Shown piece after piece: positions 1 to 7,800 of a stretch of DNA of 49,955 nt. How positions within the stretch are numbered: position 1 is the first letter of the stretch; each line of letters opens with the position of its first letter. The notes beneath the pieces are model-generated. The model was not told the DNA's origin, did not search any database, and worked only from the letters and a program-made list of their open reading frames with translations. The position numbers and the translations under genes were made by a program. The stretch lies in assembly GCA_021325095.1 (NCBI GenBank), contig JAJPHV010000136.1:1-49955 (forward strand), given 5' to 3'. This DNA comes from Chloroflexota bacterium (GTDB taxonomy: Bacteria; Chloroflexota; Anaerolineae; Aggregatilineales; UBA2796).

Positions 1-119
1 TCAGGCGTCAACGTAGCGCAGTCGCTCATGCGTAGCCTGAGAAGCTGTTGCTTAAAAGCAGAACCTTCTTCTATGAAGCTGTCTGCTTTAGCTGACAGAG
101 TGATCACGTCGCTTTCCAA
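1..119 (-). CDS. possible 5' part of an unknown gene running off the left edge
   Basis: The minus strand stays open from about 150 down to base 1. A TTG at 117-119 has AGGAG just upstream, but only two bases away, which is poor spacing; a GTG lies 12 bases further in. The reading is a charged, helix-prone stretch (SAKADSFIEEGSAFKQQLL). It would follow moeA on the same strand. The stretch is less GC-rich than its neighbours and is too short to assign to a family, so it may be chance. Confidence 0.25.
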   Translation of the reverse strand, partial: MESDVITLSAKADSFIEEGSAFKQQLLRLRMSDCATLTP

Positions 120-178
120 TACTCCTATCTCAGCTCGATAATGCCTTTACGTTAATTCTCATCCCGATGGATGCCGCA

Positions 179-1459
179 TCAGGGGATGAAGTGCTCGGTC
201 AACAGCCGTACCGCGAGACGGCTTCCGGCCTGCACTTCCGTCACGCCCTCCGGCACGATGAGCAGCCCGTCGGCATTGACCAGCGAAGTCAGCACGCCCG
301 AACTCTGGTTGCCCGTGCTGCGCGCGACCAGTTTGCCGTTCTGCTGTTCCAACGTCACGCGGATGTAGCTCTGGCGGCCATCGCTTTGCAGTGGGTGGGC
401 AAGCTCGGCCTCGGCGGTGGCGGTATACAGGGATCGCCCGGCCATCTTCAGGATAGCCGGCCTTGCGAACACGTCGAAGGAGACCATCGCGCTCACCGGG
501 TTGCCGGGCAGCCCCATGAAGGGCGTGCTTTGCAGGTGGCCGAAGGCCAGTGGCTTGCCGGGCCGCATTCGTACTTTCCAGAAGCCGAGCGCTCCCAGCG
601 ACTCGACCACATTTTTCACCACGTCGTAACTGCCGACGGACACGCCCGCTGTGCTCAGGATCAGGTCAGCCTTTGCGTCCAGCGCCCGCTGCAAATGTGC
701 CCGCACGTCCTCCACCGTGTCCCGTGCAATGCCGAGGCGGATGGCCTGCGCGCCCAAGCCCTGTACCAGGGCCGTGATCGTGTAGCCGTTGGTATCGCGT
801 ATCTTGCCGGGCGCTAAGGGTTCGTGTACGTCCAGCAGTTCGTCGCCAGTGGACAGTACGGCGACCAGCGGACGACGCACCACCCGGATACGCGGCAGGC
901 CCAACCCGACCAGTACGCCCAGATCGGCGGCGCGCAGCACGCGACCTTCCCGCAGCACGGTCTGCCCGGCCTGCACGTCCTCGCCAACCGGGCGCACGTA
1001 AGCACCGGCCTGGCTCGGCTCAAAGATGGCTATGCGAGGCGGAGGAGGCGCTGCCAGGCGATCCGTATATTTCCCGCTCTGCGGGGCATCGTCTGTGTGC
1101 TCGACGGGGATCACGGCGTCCGCGCCAGCGGGCAACGGCGCACCGGTCATGATGCGCGCCGCCTGCCCTGTGCTGATCGTGAACTGTGGCGCGCTCCCCG
1201 CCGGAATGTCTCCGACGACGGTCAGGGTGACAGGCGCATCCCGGCGCGCGTTGAGCACATCAGCAGCGCGCACGGCGTAACCATCCATACTGCTGTTGGC
1301 GAACGGCGGTAGGTCAAGCGTGGCGCGGACGTCTTCGGCCAGGACACGGCCCAGGCCGTCCGCAACGTCAATCTGCTCGGCGGGCAGGCGCGAAAAGACC
1401 GCCAGGATGCGCTCCAGCGCTTCATCGACGGCCAGCATTGATTGCACATTCTCCGCCAC
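179..1459 (-). CDS. moeA: molybdopterin molybdenumtransferase MoeA
   Basis: Inserts molybdate into adenylylated molybdopterin, the last step of molybdenum cofactor synthesis in the cytoplasm. The protein has the MoeA N-terminal domains I/II (through about residue 170), then the MoCF-binding domain with STGDEL, IRDTNGY, GVSVGSYD, RMRPGKP and GLPGNPVS, and a C-terminal domain IV. About 426 residues is a normal length for MoeA. I chose the GTG at 1457-1459, giving VAENVQSMLAVDEAL, because AGGTGGG lies at proper spacing before it. The longer ATG start at 1507 would put a TATAAT -10 box inside the coding region. No other cofactor gene lies nearby. Confidence 0.95.
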   Translation of the reverse strand: MAENVQSMLAVDEALERILAVFSRLPAEQIDVADGLGRVLAEDVRATLDLPPFANSSMDGYAVRAADVLNARRDAPVTLTVVGDIPAGSAPQFTISTGQAARIMTGAPLPAGADAVIPVEHTDDAPQSGKYTDRLAAPPPPRIAIFEPSQAGAYVRPVGEDVQAGQTVLREGRVLRAADLGVLVGLGLPRIRVVRRPLVAVLSTGDELLDVHEPLAPGKIRDTNGYTITALVQGLGAQAIRLGIARDTVEDVRAHLQRALDAKADLILSTAGVSVGSYDVVKNVVESLGALGFWKVRMRPGKPLAFGHLQSTPFMGLPGNPVSAMVSFDVFARPAILKMAGRSLYTATAEAELAHPLQSDGRQSYIRVTLEQQNGKLVARSTGNQSSGVLTSLVNADGLLIVPEGVTEVQAGSRLAVRLLTEHFIP

Positions 1460-1492
1460 TGTTCCCACCTTGAACTCGATACAACCTGCCAG

Positions 1493-1498
1493 ATTATA
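1493..1498 (-). promoter_or_regulatory. -10 box of moeA
   Basis: A perfect TATAAT on the minus strand, preceded by TG, lies about 34 bases before the chosen GTG start. No good -35 hexamer is visible. Transcription would begin near 1486, leaving a leader of roughly 27 bases that carries the AGGTGGG ribosome-binding site. Confidence 0.5.
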
Positions 1499-1538
1499 CA
1501 GGCACATCGGCGGCGTGGGGAGATCATCGCGTGAGATT

Positions 1539-1937
1539 TCAGGTCGGGACGGACGAATCCTTCAACCGGTCTGCGAATGCGGCAAACTCAACGATATTGA
1601 TGGGTTTGTGCATCACAAAATCGGCTTCGGTGTCCACATCGCCCGTCGCCATGTGCGAGTGGGCCGTCAGGACGATAACCCGCATCTTGTCGTGTCTGGC
1701 CTCCGAACGCACACGGTTAAGCACCGTCAGGCCGCCGACCACGGGCATATCCAGGTCCAGAACCATCAGATCGAATGTGCGTTCCGCCAGCAGGTTGAGG
1801 GCCGCCGCCCCATTATCCGCTTCGGTTAACTGGTAGCCAACACTGCTCAGGGCAATCCGGCAGATGTCACGGTTAAACCAGTTGTCATCGACAATCAGTG
1901 CAGAATGCACCGGATGTCTCTCGCCATTGAGGTTCAT
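1539..1937 (-). CDS. single-domain response regulator (CheY-like receiver)
   Basis: A stand-alone receiver of 132 residues with no output domain. The acidic pair is D17-D18, the phospho-acceptor D61 (VLDLDMP), the switch Thr T91 (VLTAH) and the conserved K111-P112. It should be phosphorylated by a histidine kinase and act by protein contact. No kinase is adjacent; the nearest is the membrane kinase at 6404-7798. The ATG start has no obvious Shine-Dalgarno. A 29-base inverted repeat lies just upstream. The partner is unknown. Confidence 0.9.
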   Translation of the reverse strand: MNLNGERHPVHSALIVDDNWFNRDICRIALSSVGYQLTEADNGAAALNLLAERTFDLMVLDLDMPVVGGLTVLNRVRSEARHDKMRVIVLTAHSHMATGDVDTEADFVMHKPINIVEFAAFADRLKDSSVPT

Positions 1938-1950
1938 AGGTTATCGGGAC

Positions 1951-1979
1951 TATCTCCAGCTTAACGGGCAGTGGAGATA
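1951..1979. promoter_or_regulatory. inverted repeat upstream of the receiver gene
   Basis: Perfect 8-base arms, TATCTCCA at 1951-1958 and TGGAGATA at 1972-1979, are separated by 13 bases and centred about 28 bases upstream of the receiver start. It could be an operator or an mRNA hairpin. There is no T-run to make it a terminator. Confidence 0.35.
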
Positions 1980-2061
1980 ATGCCACACTTTCCTTTCTAC
2001 AACGTCCGCCCTCGAAGCCAGCGTGCCAACCCGGGCCCACTGTACCTTTCAGGCGGGCACG

Positions 2062-2823
2062 TTACCGTAACCGCCAGAATGACCAGCGTTTGAAAACGAA
2101 GAAACTGACCACCACCATCAGCGCCAGCATCGCCATATCCAGGTAGAACGCCAGATTCACGTCGCCCAGCAGCAAGCGCCGCAGCGCATCGGCTGCATAC
2201 GTCGGCGGGAAGGCGTAGCTGAGGAACTGGAGAGGCAGCGGAAGGGCCGTGATGGGAATGAAGACCGGCGCAGCCATCACCACCAGGAACAACACCGACG
2301 TGACGATCCAGTTCGTCATTTCCAGATTATCGACGGCCAACCCGATGACCATGCCCATCACCGACATCGACAGCGCCGTGAGTGGCAACAGCACGACGAT
2401 CCAGGGGTTCAGTTCCAGCTTGATCCCGTAAATAGCCGAGCCAAGCAAGATCGGGCACAGCATCCCTGGCAGCAAGACTACGAGGCGCGAGAACATGATC
2501 GCCCCGGCAAAAGCCACCCTGCTGATCGGCAGCGATGCGTAATACACCAGTATTCCTTCCTTCTTCATCGACCCTAGCCGGATCGCCATCGCGTACAGGC
2601 CGTCATTGACGACGGCGAAAATTGCCGAGCCGCTGATGATGTAGATCAGGCTCGATTGATCGGTCAGGCCGCGTCCAAAACGCGCAAACCCAAAGACCAT
2701 CGCCAGTGGAATGACCAGCGAAAACAGCAGATACCAGTACCAGGCCACCCGAATTTCCATCATCTGTTCGAGCCACAGATACTTGAAGTCCACCCAGAAC
2801 TTCATGCGCTGAAGGGCAAGCAT
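2062..2823 (-). CDS. ABC-2 type transporter permease
   Basis: Membrane subunit of an ABC exporter, 253 residues. It shows about six hydrophobic segments typical of ABC-2 permeases, with a central stretch reading FSRLVVLLPGMLCPILLGS and a C-terminal PLQFLSYAFPPTYAADALRRLL loop. The last is the usual ABC-2 motif before the final helix. It starts seven bases after the ATPase stop at 2830, so the two form an operon and a transporter. The substrate cannot be told from sequence; such pairs often export lipids, drugs or peptides. Confidence 0.88.
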   Translation of the reverse strand: MLALQRMKFWVDFKYLWLEQMMEIRVAWYWYLLFSLVIPLAMVFGFARFGRGLTDQSSLIYIISGSAIFAVVNDGLYAMAIRLGSMKKEGILVYYASLPISRVAFAGAIMFSRLVVLLPGMLCPILLGSAIYGIKLELNPWIVVLLPLTALSMSVMGMVIGLAVDNLEMTNWIVTSVLFLVVMAAPVFIPITALPLPLQFLSYAFPPTYAADALRRLLLGDVNLAFYLDMAMLALMVVVSFFVFKRWSFWRLR

Positions 2824-2829
2824 GGCCTG

Positions 2830-3759
2830 TTACCCCGCTACGGTGCCGAGATAGACGTCTTCCAGTGAAGGCGGGGCCAGCCGGAAGTCTTCCAGACGCT
2901 CCAAGCCAAGTTGCCTCACAATCCTGTCGGTGGCCGTCCCGGCTTCCTCCGAAGCCAGGTACAGGCGGTAAGCTCCCGGCCCGTATTCTTCTACGTCGCC
3001 GAGGTAGGCCAGCGAGTCACCCCGGAGTGTCTCGCCTTCTTTCAGACGGAACTCAAGCCGCACTTTCCCGCCGGAACGCAGCTTGAGTTCACCCGGCGTT
3101 CCGAGCGCCACAATGCGGCCCGCTTTCATGACCGCCACACGCTGGATGACACGTTCGGCCTCCAGGACGTTGTGTGTCACCAGGATACAGGTTGTGCCTC
3201 GCTCGCGGTTGAGGCACGCAATCATGTCCCACACCCGGCGGCGCATTTGCGGATCAAGCTCGTTGGTCGGCTCATCCAGGATCAGGATCGGCGGCTCGCC
3301 CATCAGAGACATGGCAAAGTTGACCAGGCGCAACATTCCACCACTGAGCTTGTTGACGTACTTGCGTGCATAGGCACTCATCTCCAACTGCTCGATCAGA
3401 GTGTCGGCCTGCGCCTGCGCAGCGCTGGCCGCCTGGCCGCGCAGCCGCCCCGTCCAGCGTAATGCCTGCTCGACTTCGACGTAGCGCATTGGCAGCCCGG
3501 TCTGCGGCAGAAAGCCGACCATTCGCTTTGCAGCATCCGGGTTCTGCACGATGTCGATGTTCTCCAACCAGATAGCCCCGGTGTGGGGTTTGATCAGCCC
3601 CAGAATCTGGCTGATCAGCGTGGTTTTCCCGGCCCCATTCGGGCCAAGTAACCCGAAGATTTCGCCGCGCTGCACCTCGAATGAAATATCGGAATTGGCG
3701 GCGGTGGCTGCTTTACCTGGATACGTATAGCTCAGGTGACTGACCTTGATAGCGACCAT
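2830..3759 (-). CDS. ABC transporter ATP-binding protein
   Basis: ATPase subunit of the exporter whose permease follows directly. Counting from the ATG at 3757-3759, the Walker A loop GPNGAGKT is at 39-46, the signature LSGGM at about 138-142 and Walker B ILILDEPTNELDP at about 158-170. The C-terminal 80 residues match the accessory domain of DrrA/CcmA-type exporters. A longer frame begins at 3873 but would overlap the divergent HAD gene; MVAIKVSHLSYTYPG is the normal N-terminus of this family. The divergent start codons are only 21 bases apart. Confidence 0.93.
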   Translation of the reverse strand: MVAIKVSHLSYTYPGKAATAANSDISFEVQRGEIFGLLGPNGAGKTTLISQILGLIKPHTGAIWLENIDIVQNPDAAKRMVGFLPQTGLPMRYVEVEQALRWTGRLRGQAASAAQAQADTLIEQLEMSAYARKYVNKLSGGMLRLVNFAMSLMGEPPILILDEPTNELDPQMRRRVWDMIACLNRERGTTCILVTHNVLEAERVIQRVAVMKAGRIVALGTPGELKLRSGGKVRLEFRLKEGETLRGDSLAYLGDVEEYGPGAYRLYLASEEAGTATDRIVRQLGLERLEDFRLAPPSLEDVYLGTVAG

Positions 3760-3773
3760 GCGTGTGCTATACT
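3746..3773 (+). promoter_or_regulatory. sigma-70-type promoter of the HAD gene, predicting a leaderless mRNA
   Basis: TTGATA at 3746-3751, a 16-base spacer and an extended -10 TGC-TATACT with the hexamer at 3768-3773. Only seven bases separate the -10 box from the ATG at 3781, so transcription should begin at or next to the start codon. The -35 box lies inside the first codons of the divergent ABC ATPase gene. Confidence 0.6.
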
Positions 3774-3780
3774 CCGTTGT

Positions 3781-4425
3781 ATGCGATGGTTCATCGATTT
3801 CGACGACACTCTGGCGAGTGGCCCTATAACCTGGGCGTTGGATTATGCCTTCCCTCAGATGATTCAAGACCACCGTTTAGAATGTGACGCTGAACGCTTT
3901 GCTCAGGCTGTCCTCCATGCCCAAGAACGGGCCAATCTAGACGGGGACGCTCAGGCCATTCTGGACGAACTGTTTGATACGATGCGCTGGCCGCATTCGC
4001 TTCAGAGCGAGCTTGAACAGGCCATTTACCAGAACTACCAGCCGGCTCTGTTCGACGATGCGCTGGTATTTCTGGAACGCCTCCGCGCTGCGGGCCAGCC
4101 CATCTACATTGCTTCCAACAACCAGCACGCTCGTCATTGGGCCTCTCATCTCGGCATTGCCCACTACTTCCACGCGATCTTCACGCCGGCCACCTGCCCG
4201 CCCAAACCGCACCGTGGCTTCTGGGATCACATCCTGACTGTTCTGCCCGATCTGGATGCGTCTGCCGCCTGCTTCATCGGCGATGACCCCTGGTCGGATG
4301 GCGTCTTTGCCGAAGTATTGGGGGTAGAGTGCTGGATCATTGACCGCGCCAGCCGCTACCAGCCACTTCACAACAGGCGGCCCTATCGGTGGGTACGATC
4401 ACTCCGTGACATTGCTATTCCGTGA
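3781..4425 (+). CDS. HAD-superfamily hydrolase
   Basis: A 214-residue phosphatase-type HAD protein. Motif I is DFDDT at residues 6-10 (nucleophile D6, acid D8), motif II is the IYIASNN strand near 111, motif III is the Lys of CPPKPHRGF, and motif IV is GDDPWSDG. The C1-type cap lies between about 20 and 85. The substrate is unknown. The ATG at 3781 gives the standard N-terminus MRWFIDFDDT. There is no ribosome-binding site and the promoter abuts the start, so translation is probably leaderless. Its 3' end overlaps the convergent terpene gene by 11 bases. Confidence 0.88.
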   Translation: MRWFIDFDDTLASGPITWALDYAFPQMIQDHRLECDAERFAQAVLHAQERANLDGDAQAILDELFDTMRWPHSLQSELEQAIYQNYQPALFDDALVFLERLRAAGQPIYIASNNQHARHWASHLGIAHYFHAIFTPATCPPKPHRGFWDHILTVLPDLDASAACFIGDDPWSDGVFAEVLGVECWIIDRASRYQPLHNRRPYRWVRSLRDIAIP

Positions 4426-5365
4426 CCCGGCGTGACAGCCCGACGGTTGTTTCCGGGTCGCCGCTCAGTGTGTGCACCCGTTCGTACTCCGCCCGCGCCA
4501 GCTCAGGAGTAAAAATCCCGCTGTAGTCGGTCTTGGTGGAACGCAGTCGCTTGCCAAAGGCCAGGTCTTCAAGGATACGCCGCATCGTTTCCGGCGTCGT
4601 ATACAGGCTCGGATAGGGCGTGTAAAAGACCCGCAAGAATTCCCCGCCAGACAGCGCCAAAGGCATGGGTGTGCGCAGCTTCAGATCGCCACTCTTATTC
4701 GTGCCCAGGTAAAAGTGCGGCATGGGCACGTCCGTGCCATACACCTTGCGGGCGATGTGTTTGTACAAGACCCGGTTGGCCTGGCCCATGTCGGCCACCG
4801 AGGCCAGTTCTGCATCGAGCGCCGACATATCCTCGTCTCGAAACAGGTTGCGGAACGTGTAGAGCGGGATCGATGCCACTTCCCAGATGACTTTGCGCGC
4901 CCCCTCTCGATAAGTCCACCCGCTTTGAAACTCGGCCAGACGTTCAGCCATTTCCCGCGATTCGGGACGCACCGGAAGGCCGAGCAGCGTATCGATCCCG
5001 GCAAAGTACGGATCGACATTGTTTTCACGGTAGAATGCCTGGAAGCTCTCGTCGATCAGGCGCAGGGCTTCCCTGGATACGAGCGGCCCATACTCGCTGC
5101 CCCGGCCACCGTCTTCCAGGAAACTGAGGTACGAAAGCACGGTCACAATCGCGTTCTGGCCGCCTAGGTCCAGAAACATTTTGACGAACGCCTGGTAGCA
5201 TCCCTCAAGGTATTCCGCATAGGCGGCGAAATTCATCGCGCCAGGGTCGGCAGCCTCACGATTGTGTTCCAGGACGTAGGCCACACGGGTTCCACCGATG
5301 GCGAAGACCCCCGTTAACCCTTCGGGGTAGCGTTCACGGATGCGGGCTGCAAAATCTGCCGTCAT
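4415..5365 (-). CDS. tuberculosinol/kolavelool synthase-like protein (Rv3378c family, cis-prenyltransferase fold)
   Basis: A 316-residue protein that aligns by eye with Mycobacterium tuberculosis Rv3378c as I recall it. Residues 20-35 (VFAIGGTR...LEHN) match the VFPFDGTR...LECN diphosphate-binding loop. Residues near 45-90 match the next helix pair. The C-terminal PSLYTTPETMRRIL and TDYSG match PSYYMTETTLRRIL and PDYSA. Family members act on the diphosphate made by a class II diterpene cyclase, and such a cyclase lies 2.4 kb upstream on the same strand. Oddly, the key Asp of the loop (D34 in Rv3378c) is Gly24 here, and the second Arg is Val28; Thr26, Arg27 and a Tyr at 49 are kept. The start lies 10 bases after the receiver stop and has no clear ribosome-binding site. 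Product and activity are inferred. Confidence 0.75.
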   Translation of the reverse strand: MTADFAARIRERYPEGLTGVFAIGGTRVAYVLEHNREAADPGAMNFAAYAEYLEGCYQAFVKMFLDLGGQNAIVTVLSYLSFLEDGGRGSEYGPLVSREALRLIDESFQAFYRENNVDPYFAGIDTLLGLPVRPESREMAERLAEFQSGWTYREGARKVIWEVASIPLYTFRNLFRDEDMSALDAELASVADMGQANRVLYKHIARKVYGTDVPMPHFYLGTNKSGDLKLRTPMPLALSGGEFLRVFYTPYPSLYTTPETMRRILEDLAFGKRLRSTKTDYSGIFTPELARAEYERVHTLSGDPETTVGLSRRVTE

Positions 5366-5375
5366 TTCAGCACTT

Positions 5376-5771
5376 TCATATCAGCACGGGTTCCACTACA
5401 CTTTGCACATCTTTGACCAGGGTCACAGGGCTGACCGGCTTCGGGATGTAGCCGTCAAAGCCGGCGGCCAGGAAACGCTCACGATCCCCTTCCATCGCGT
5501 GGGCAGTCAGGGCAATGACCTTGAGATGTTTCCAGGCCGGGTTTTCGCGGATCAACTTCAGGACATCTTCGCCGGAAAGAGATGGCATTTGAATGTCCAG
5601 CAGCAAGACAGTCGGCAGTTCTTCTTGGAGGAGTTCGAGGCAACGGCTGCCTGTCGAGGCAGTCCGCACGCGGGCATTGTAGAAGCGGAAGACATACTCA
5701 ACCACACCTACATTGTCGGGTTCGTCGTCAACGATGAGTACGTTCCATTGCGACACATCATTCATAGCCAT
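5376..5771 (-). CDS. single-domain response regulator in the diterpene locus
   Basis: A 131-residue receiver with no output domain. Acidic residues D15-D16, phospho-acceptor D59 (LLLDIQMP), T89 (ALTAH) and K111-P112 are all present, so it should be phosphorylatable. It has the look of the receivers found next to hybrid kinases (LLDIQMPSLSGEDVLKLIR). It sits 34 bases after the preceding receiver and 10 bases before the terpene gene, all on one strand. The likely phosphodonor is the histidine kinase at 6404-7798. Confidence 0.92.
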   Translation of the reverse strand: MAMNDVSQWNVLIVDDEPDNVGVVEYVFRFYNARVRTASTGSRCLELLQEELPTVLLLDIQMPSLSGEDVLKLIRENPAWKHLKVIALTAHAMEGDRERFLAAGFDGYIPKPVSPVTLVKDVQSVVEPVLI

Positions 5772-5805
5772 CTCCTGATCTGTACCAGGGATTAGCGGTC
5801 AGCGT

Positions 5806-6195
5806 TCAGGATGCCGATCCCTGGAAGATTCGCTCCAATGAAGGCACCAGGTTTGACGAATTGAGCGGCTTGGGCAAATAGCCATTAAAGCCCCACTCCT
5901 CGACATCGCGTGGGGTTTGTTGGGTATGGAAGGCCGTTGTAGCCACAATCACGCTTTTGGGCGCAAGTCCCAGGCGACGGATCTGCGCCAACGCCTGGGG
6001 GCCATCTGTGCCTGGCATGAAGATATCCAGCACGATGATATCCGGTGAATGCGTTTGCAGGTATTCCAATGCCGTTTCGGCATCTTCGGCAACCGTAAGA
6101 TCGAGGTTGTGATGCGCCATCACGACACGGAAGATATTCCGGGTGTCGGCATCATCATCGACCAGCAACACGGACATGGGTGATCGGCTCGACAC
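5806..6195 (-). CDS. single-domain response regulator in the diterpene locus
   Basis: A 129-residue receiver. Acidic residues D13-D14, phospho-acceptor D57 (VLDIFMP) and K109-P110 are present. The switch position reads ATTAF. It starts with GTG at 6193-6195 behind a strong GGAGG at good spacing. It follows the membrane kinase after a 208-base gap, in which I see no terminator or gene. There is no DNA-binding domain, so any regulation must act through protein partners or phosphotransfer. Confidence 0.92.
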   Translation of the reverse strand: MSSRSPMSVLLVDDDADTRNIFRVVMAHHNLDLTVAEDAETALEYLQTHSPDIIVLDIFMPGTDGPQALAQIRRLGLAPKSVIVATTAFHTQQTPRDVEEWGFNGYLPKPLNSSNLVPSLERIFQGSAS

Positions 6196-6403
6196 GTTTT
6201 ACCTCCTGGAATCAATCATCGCTTTGTTATCATTGACCAACGGCGTTTCGCTGTTAGGTGTGCGATGATAGTGCCGATGCCAGCTTGTCGTACTTGCCGA
6301 TGACCAGCGATTGTCCATTGCATGCATGACAATGACCACAACTCCTCAACTGAGCGGGCGACAGATCGCGCCCTGGCTCGATGAAAAACGATATGGTCTA
6401 TGA

Positions 6404-7798
6404 TTACGCCGCCAGGGGTTCCGTGACCTTCTGCGGAACGTTGAGTACACCTGGCTGAATCACACGGGGCAAGGTCACAATAAACGTGGTACCCTTGCCA
6501 AGAGCGGTTTCGACGTTGATGCTGCCCCCCATGCCCTCCACCAGCGATTTGACGATGGCAAGACCCAGGCCCGTTCCGTGATACTCGCGGGTCACGGTGT
6601 TATCAACCTGGCGGAATTTCTCGAAGATGTAGGTGGGAGCATCAGCGGGCATACCGATTCCTGTATCAATGACCTTGATGGCCCAATTGTTCTTGTCGGT
6701 AGTGCCGACCCAGACTTCAACACCTCCTTGTTGTGTAAACTTGACGGCATTGCTGATCAGATTGGTCACGATCTGCTGAACCTTTTGCACGTCGCACAAC
6801 ACGGCTTCTGGCATATCCTCCGCGAAACTGGCCTGCAACGTGATGTTCTTCTGTTGGGCCAGACTCTGGTTGCTGGTCACGATGTCGCTGATGATCTTGC
6901 GCGGCGAGGCCGGGATCGCCGTGACTTCCAGCCTTCCAGACTCGATCTTTGCCAGATTCAGGATGTCGTTGATCAACGTCAGCAGACGCTTGGCATTCTG
7001 GTGAACGTAGCCCTGCAACTCTGTCTGCTTCTCGGTGAACGTGCCCGCCATCCCGGCCAGCATGATCTCGACATAGCCGATGATGGCGTTCAGCGGCGTG
7101 CGCAGTTCATGGGACATATTTGCCAGAAATTGCGACTTGGCATTGTTGGCCCTGTCTGCCTCTTGCCTGGCTGCTTCTGCCTGCTTGATCAGGTCGCGCA
7201 TGTCGGCCAGGCGCAGGTCAAACTCGATGCGGAGCAGCCGCAGGAACAATGCCTCGGCGAGCAGCAAAACGAAGCCACCAAAGATCAGAGATGTGACTTG
7301 CGGATCGTTCGGCCCCGCCTGGCTCAGAGCAATGCCCCCAAAGAGCAATGTGGAACCAAAACCAATGAGCAGGATCATATTTTGGGGCAGAAGGACCGCA
7401 GCCATTATAACCGTCAGCATGAACAGCGGCACGATGAGCAGTGTTCTGTACGTTTCCATGAGGGCAATACCGGTGGCGGTACTGATCCCAACTGCAACAA
7501 GCAGCCAGCCCGACAGCGTGATGCGCCTTTGAGCAACTGCGATGGCAGAAGAAATAGCTAAAATCAGCTCGATTGTGTCAACCGTTGGATAAGAAACGAG
7601 TGTCCATTGCGTCTTGAAGACCAGGACCGACGTGATCCAGGTCAAACTGGCAAGCACCAGCACAATGCTGACTGTCGCGCGAATTGTGCGTTCTCGAAAC
7701 GCCTCATCGCGATTCATTGAGCGTGGTTCTAGCCAATGCCTGATCGGATTAACAATCACATTGTGTCTCAATGAAACCCGCTGCATGTGAATGTCCAT
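6404..7798 (-). CDS. membrane-bound sensor histidine kinase coupled to the diterpene cyclase gene
   Basis: A 464-residue kinase with about six membrane-spanning segments between residues 40 and 190 and almost no extracytoplasmic domain. A short coiled coil follows, then HisKA with SHELRTP (H230), and a HATPase with NLISNAVKF, DTGIGM, FEKFRQVD and HGTGLGLAI. All catalytic boxes are intact. With so little exposed sequence it may sense something in the membrane itself, which is inference. The ATG lies two bases after the cyclase stop codon, and its GGAGG is inside the end of the cyclase gene, so the two are translationally coupled. The two receivers downstream are the natural partners. Confidence 0.93.
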   Translation of the reverse strand: MDIHMQRVSLRHNVIVNPIRHWLEPRSMNRDEAFRERTIRATVSIVLVLASLTWITSVLVFKTQWTLVSYPTVDTIELILAISSAIAVAQRRITLSGWLLVAVGISTATGIALMETYRTLLIVPLFMLTVIMAAVLLPQNMILLIGFGSTLLFGGIALSQAGPNDPQVTSLIFGGFVLLLAEALFLRLLRIEFDLRLADMRDLIKQAEAARQEADRANNAKSQFLANMSHELRTPLNAIIGYVEIMLAGMAGTFTEKQTELQGYVHQNAKRLLTLINDILNLAKIESGRLEVTAIPASPRKIISDIVTSNQSLAQQKNITLQASFAEDMPEAVLCDVQKVQQIVTNLISNAVKFTQQGGVEVWVGTTDKNNWAIKVIDTGIGMPADAPTYIFEKFRQVDNTVTREYHGTGLGLAIVKSLVEGMGGSINVETALGKGTTFIVTLPRVIQPGVLNVPQKVTEPLAA

Positions 7799-7800
7799 TA

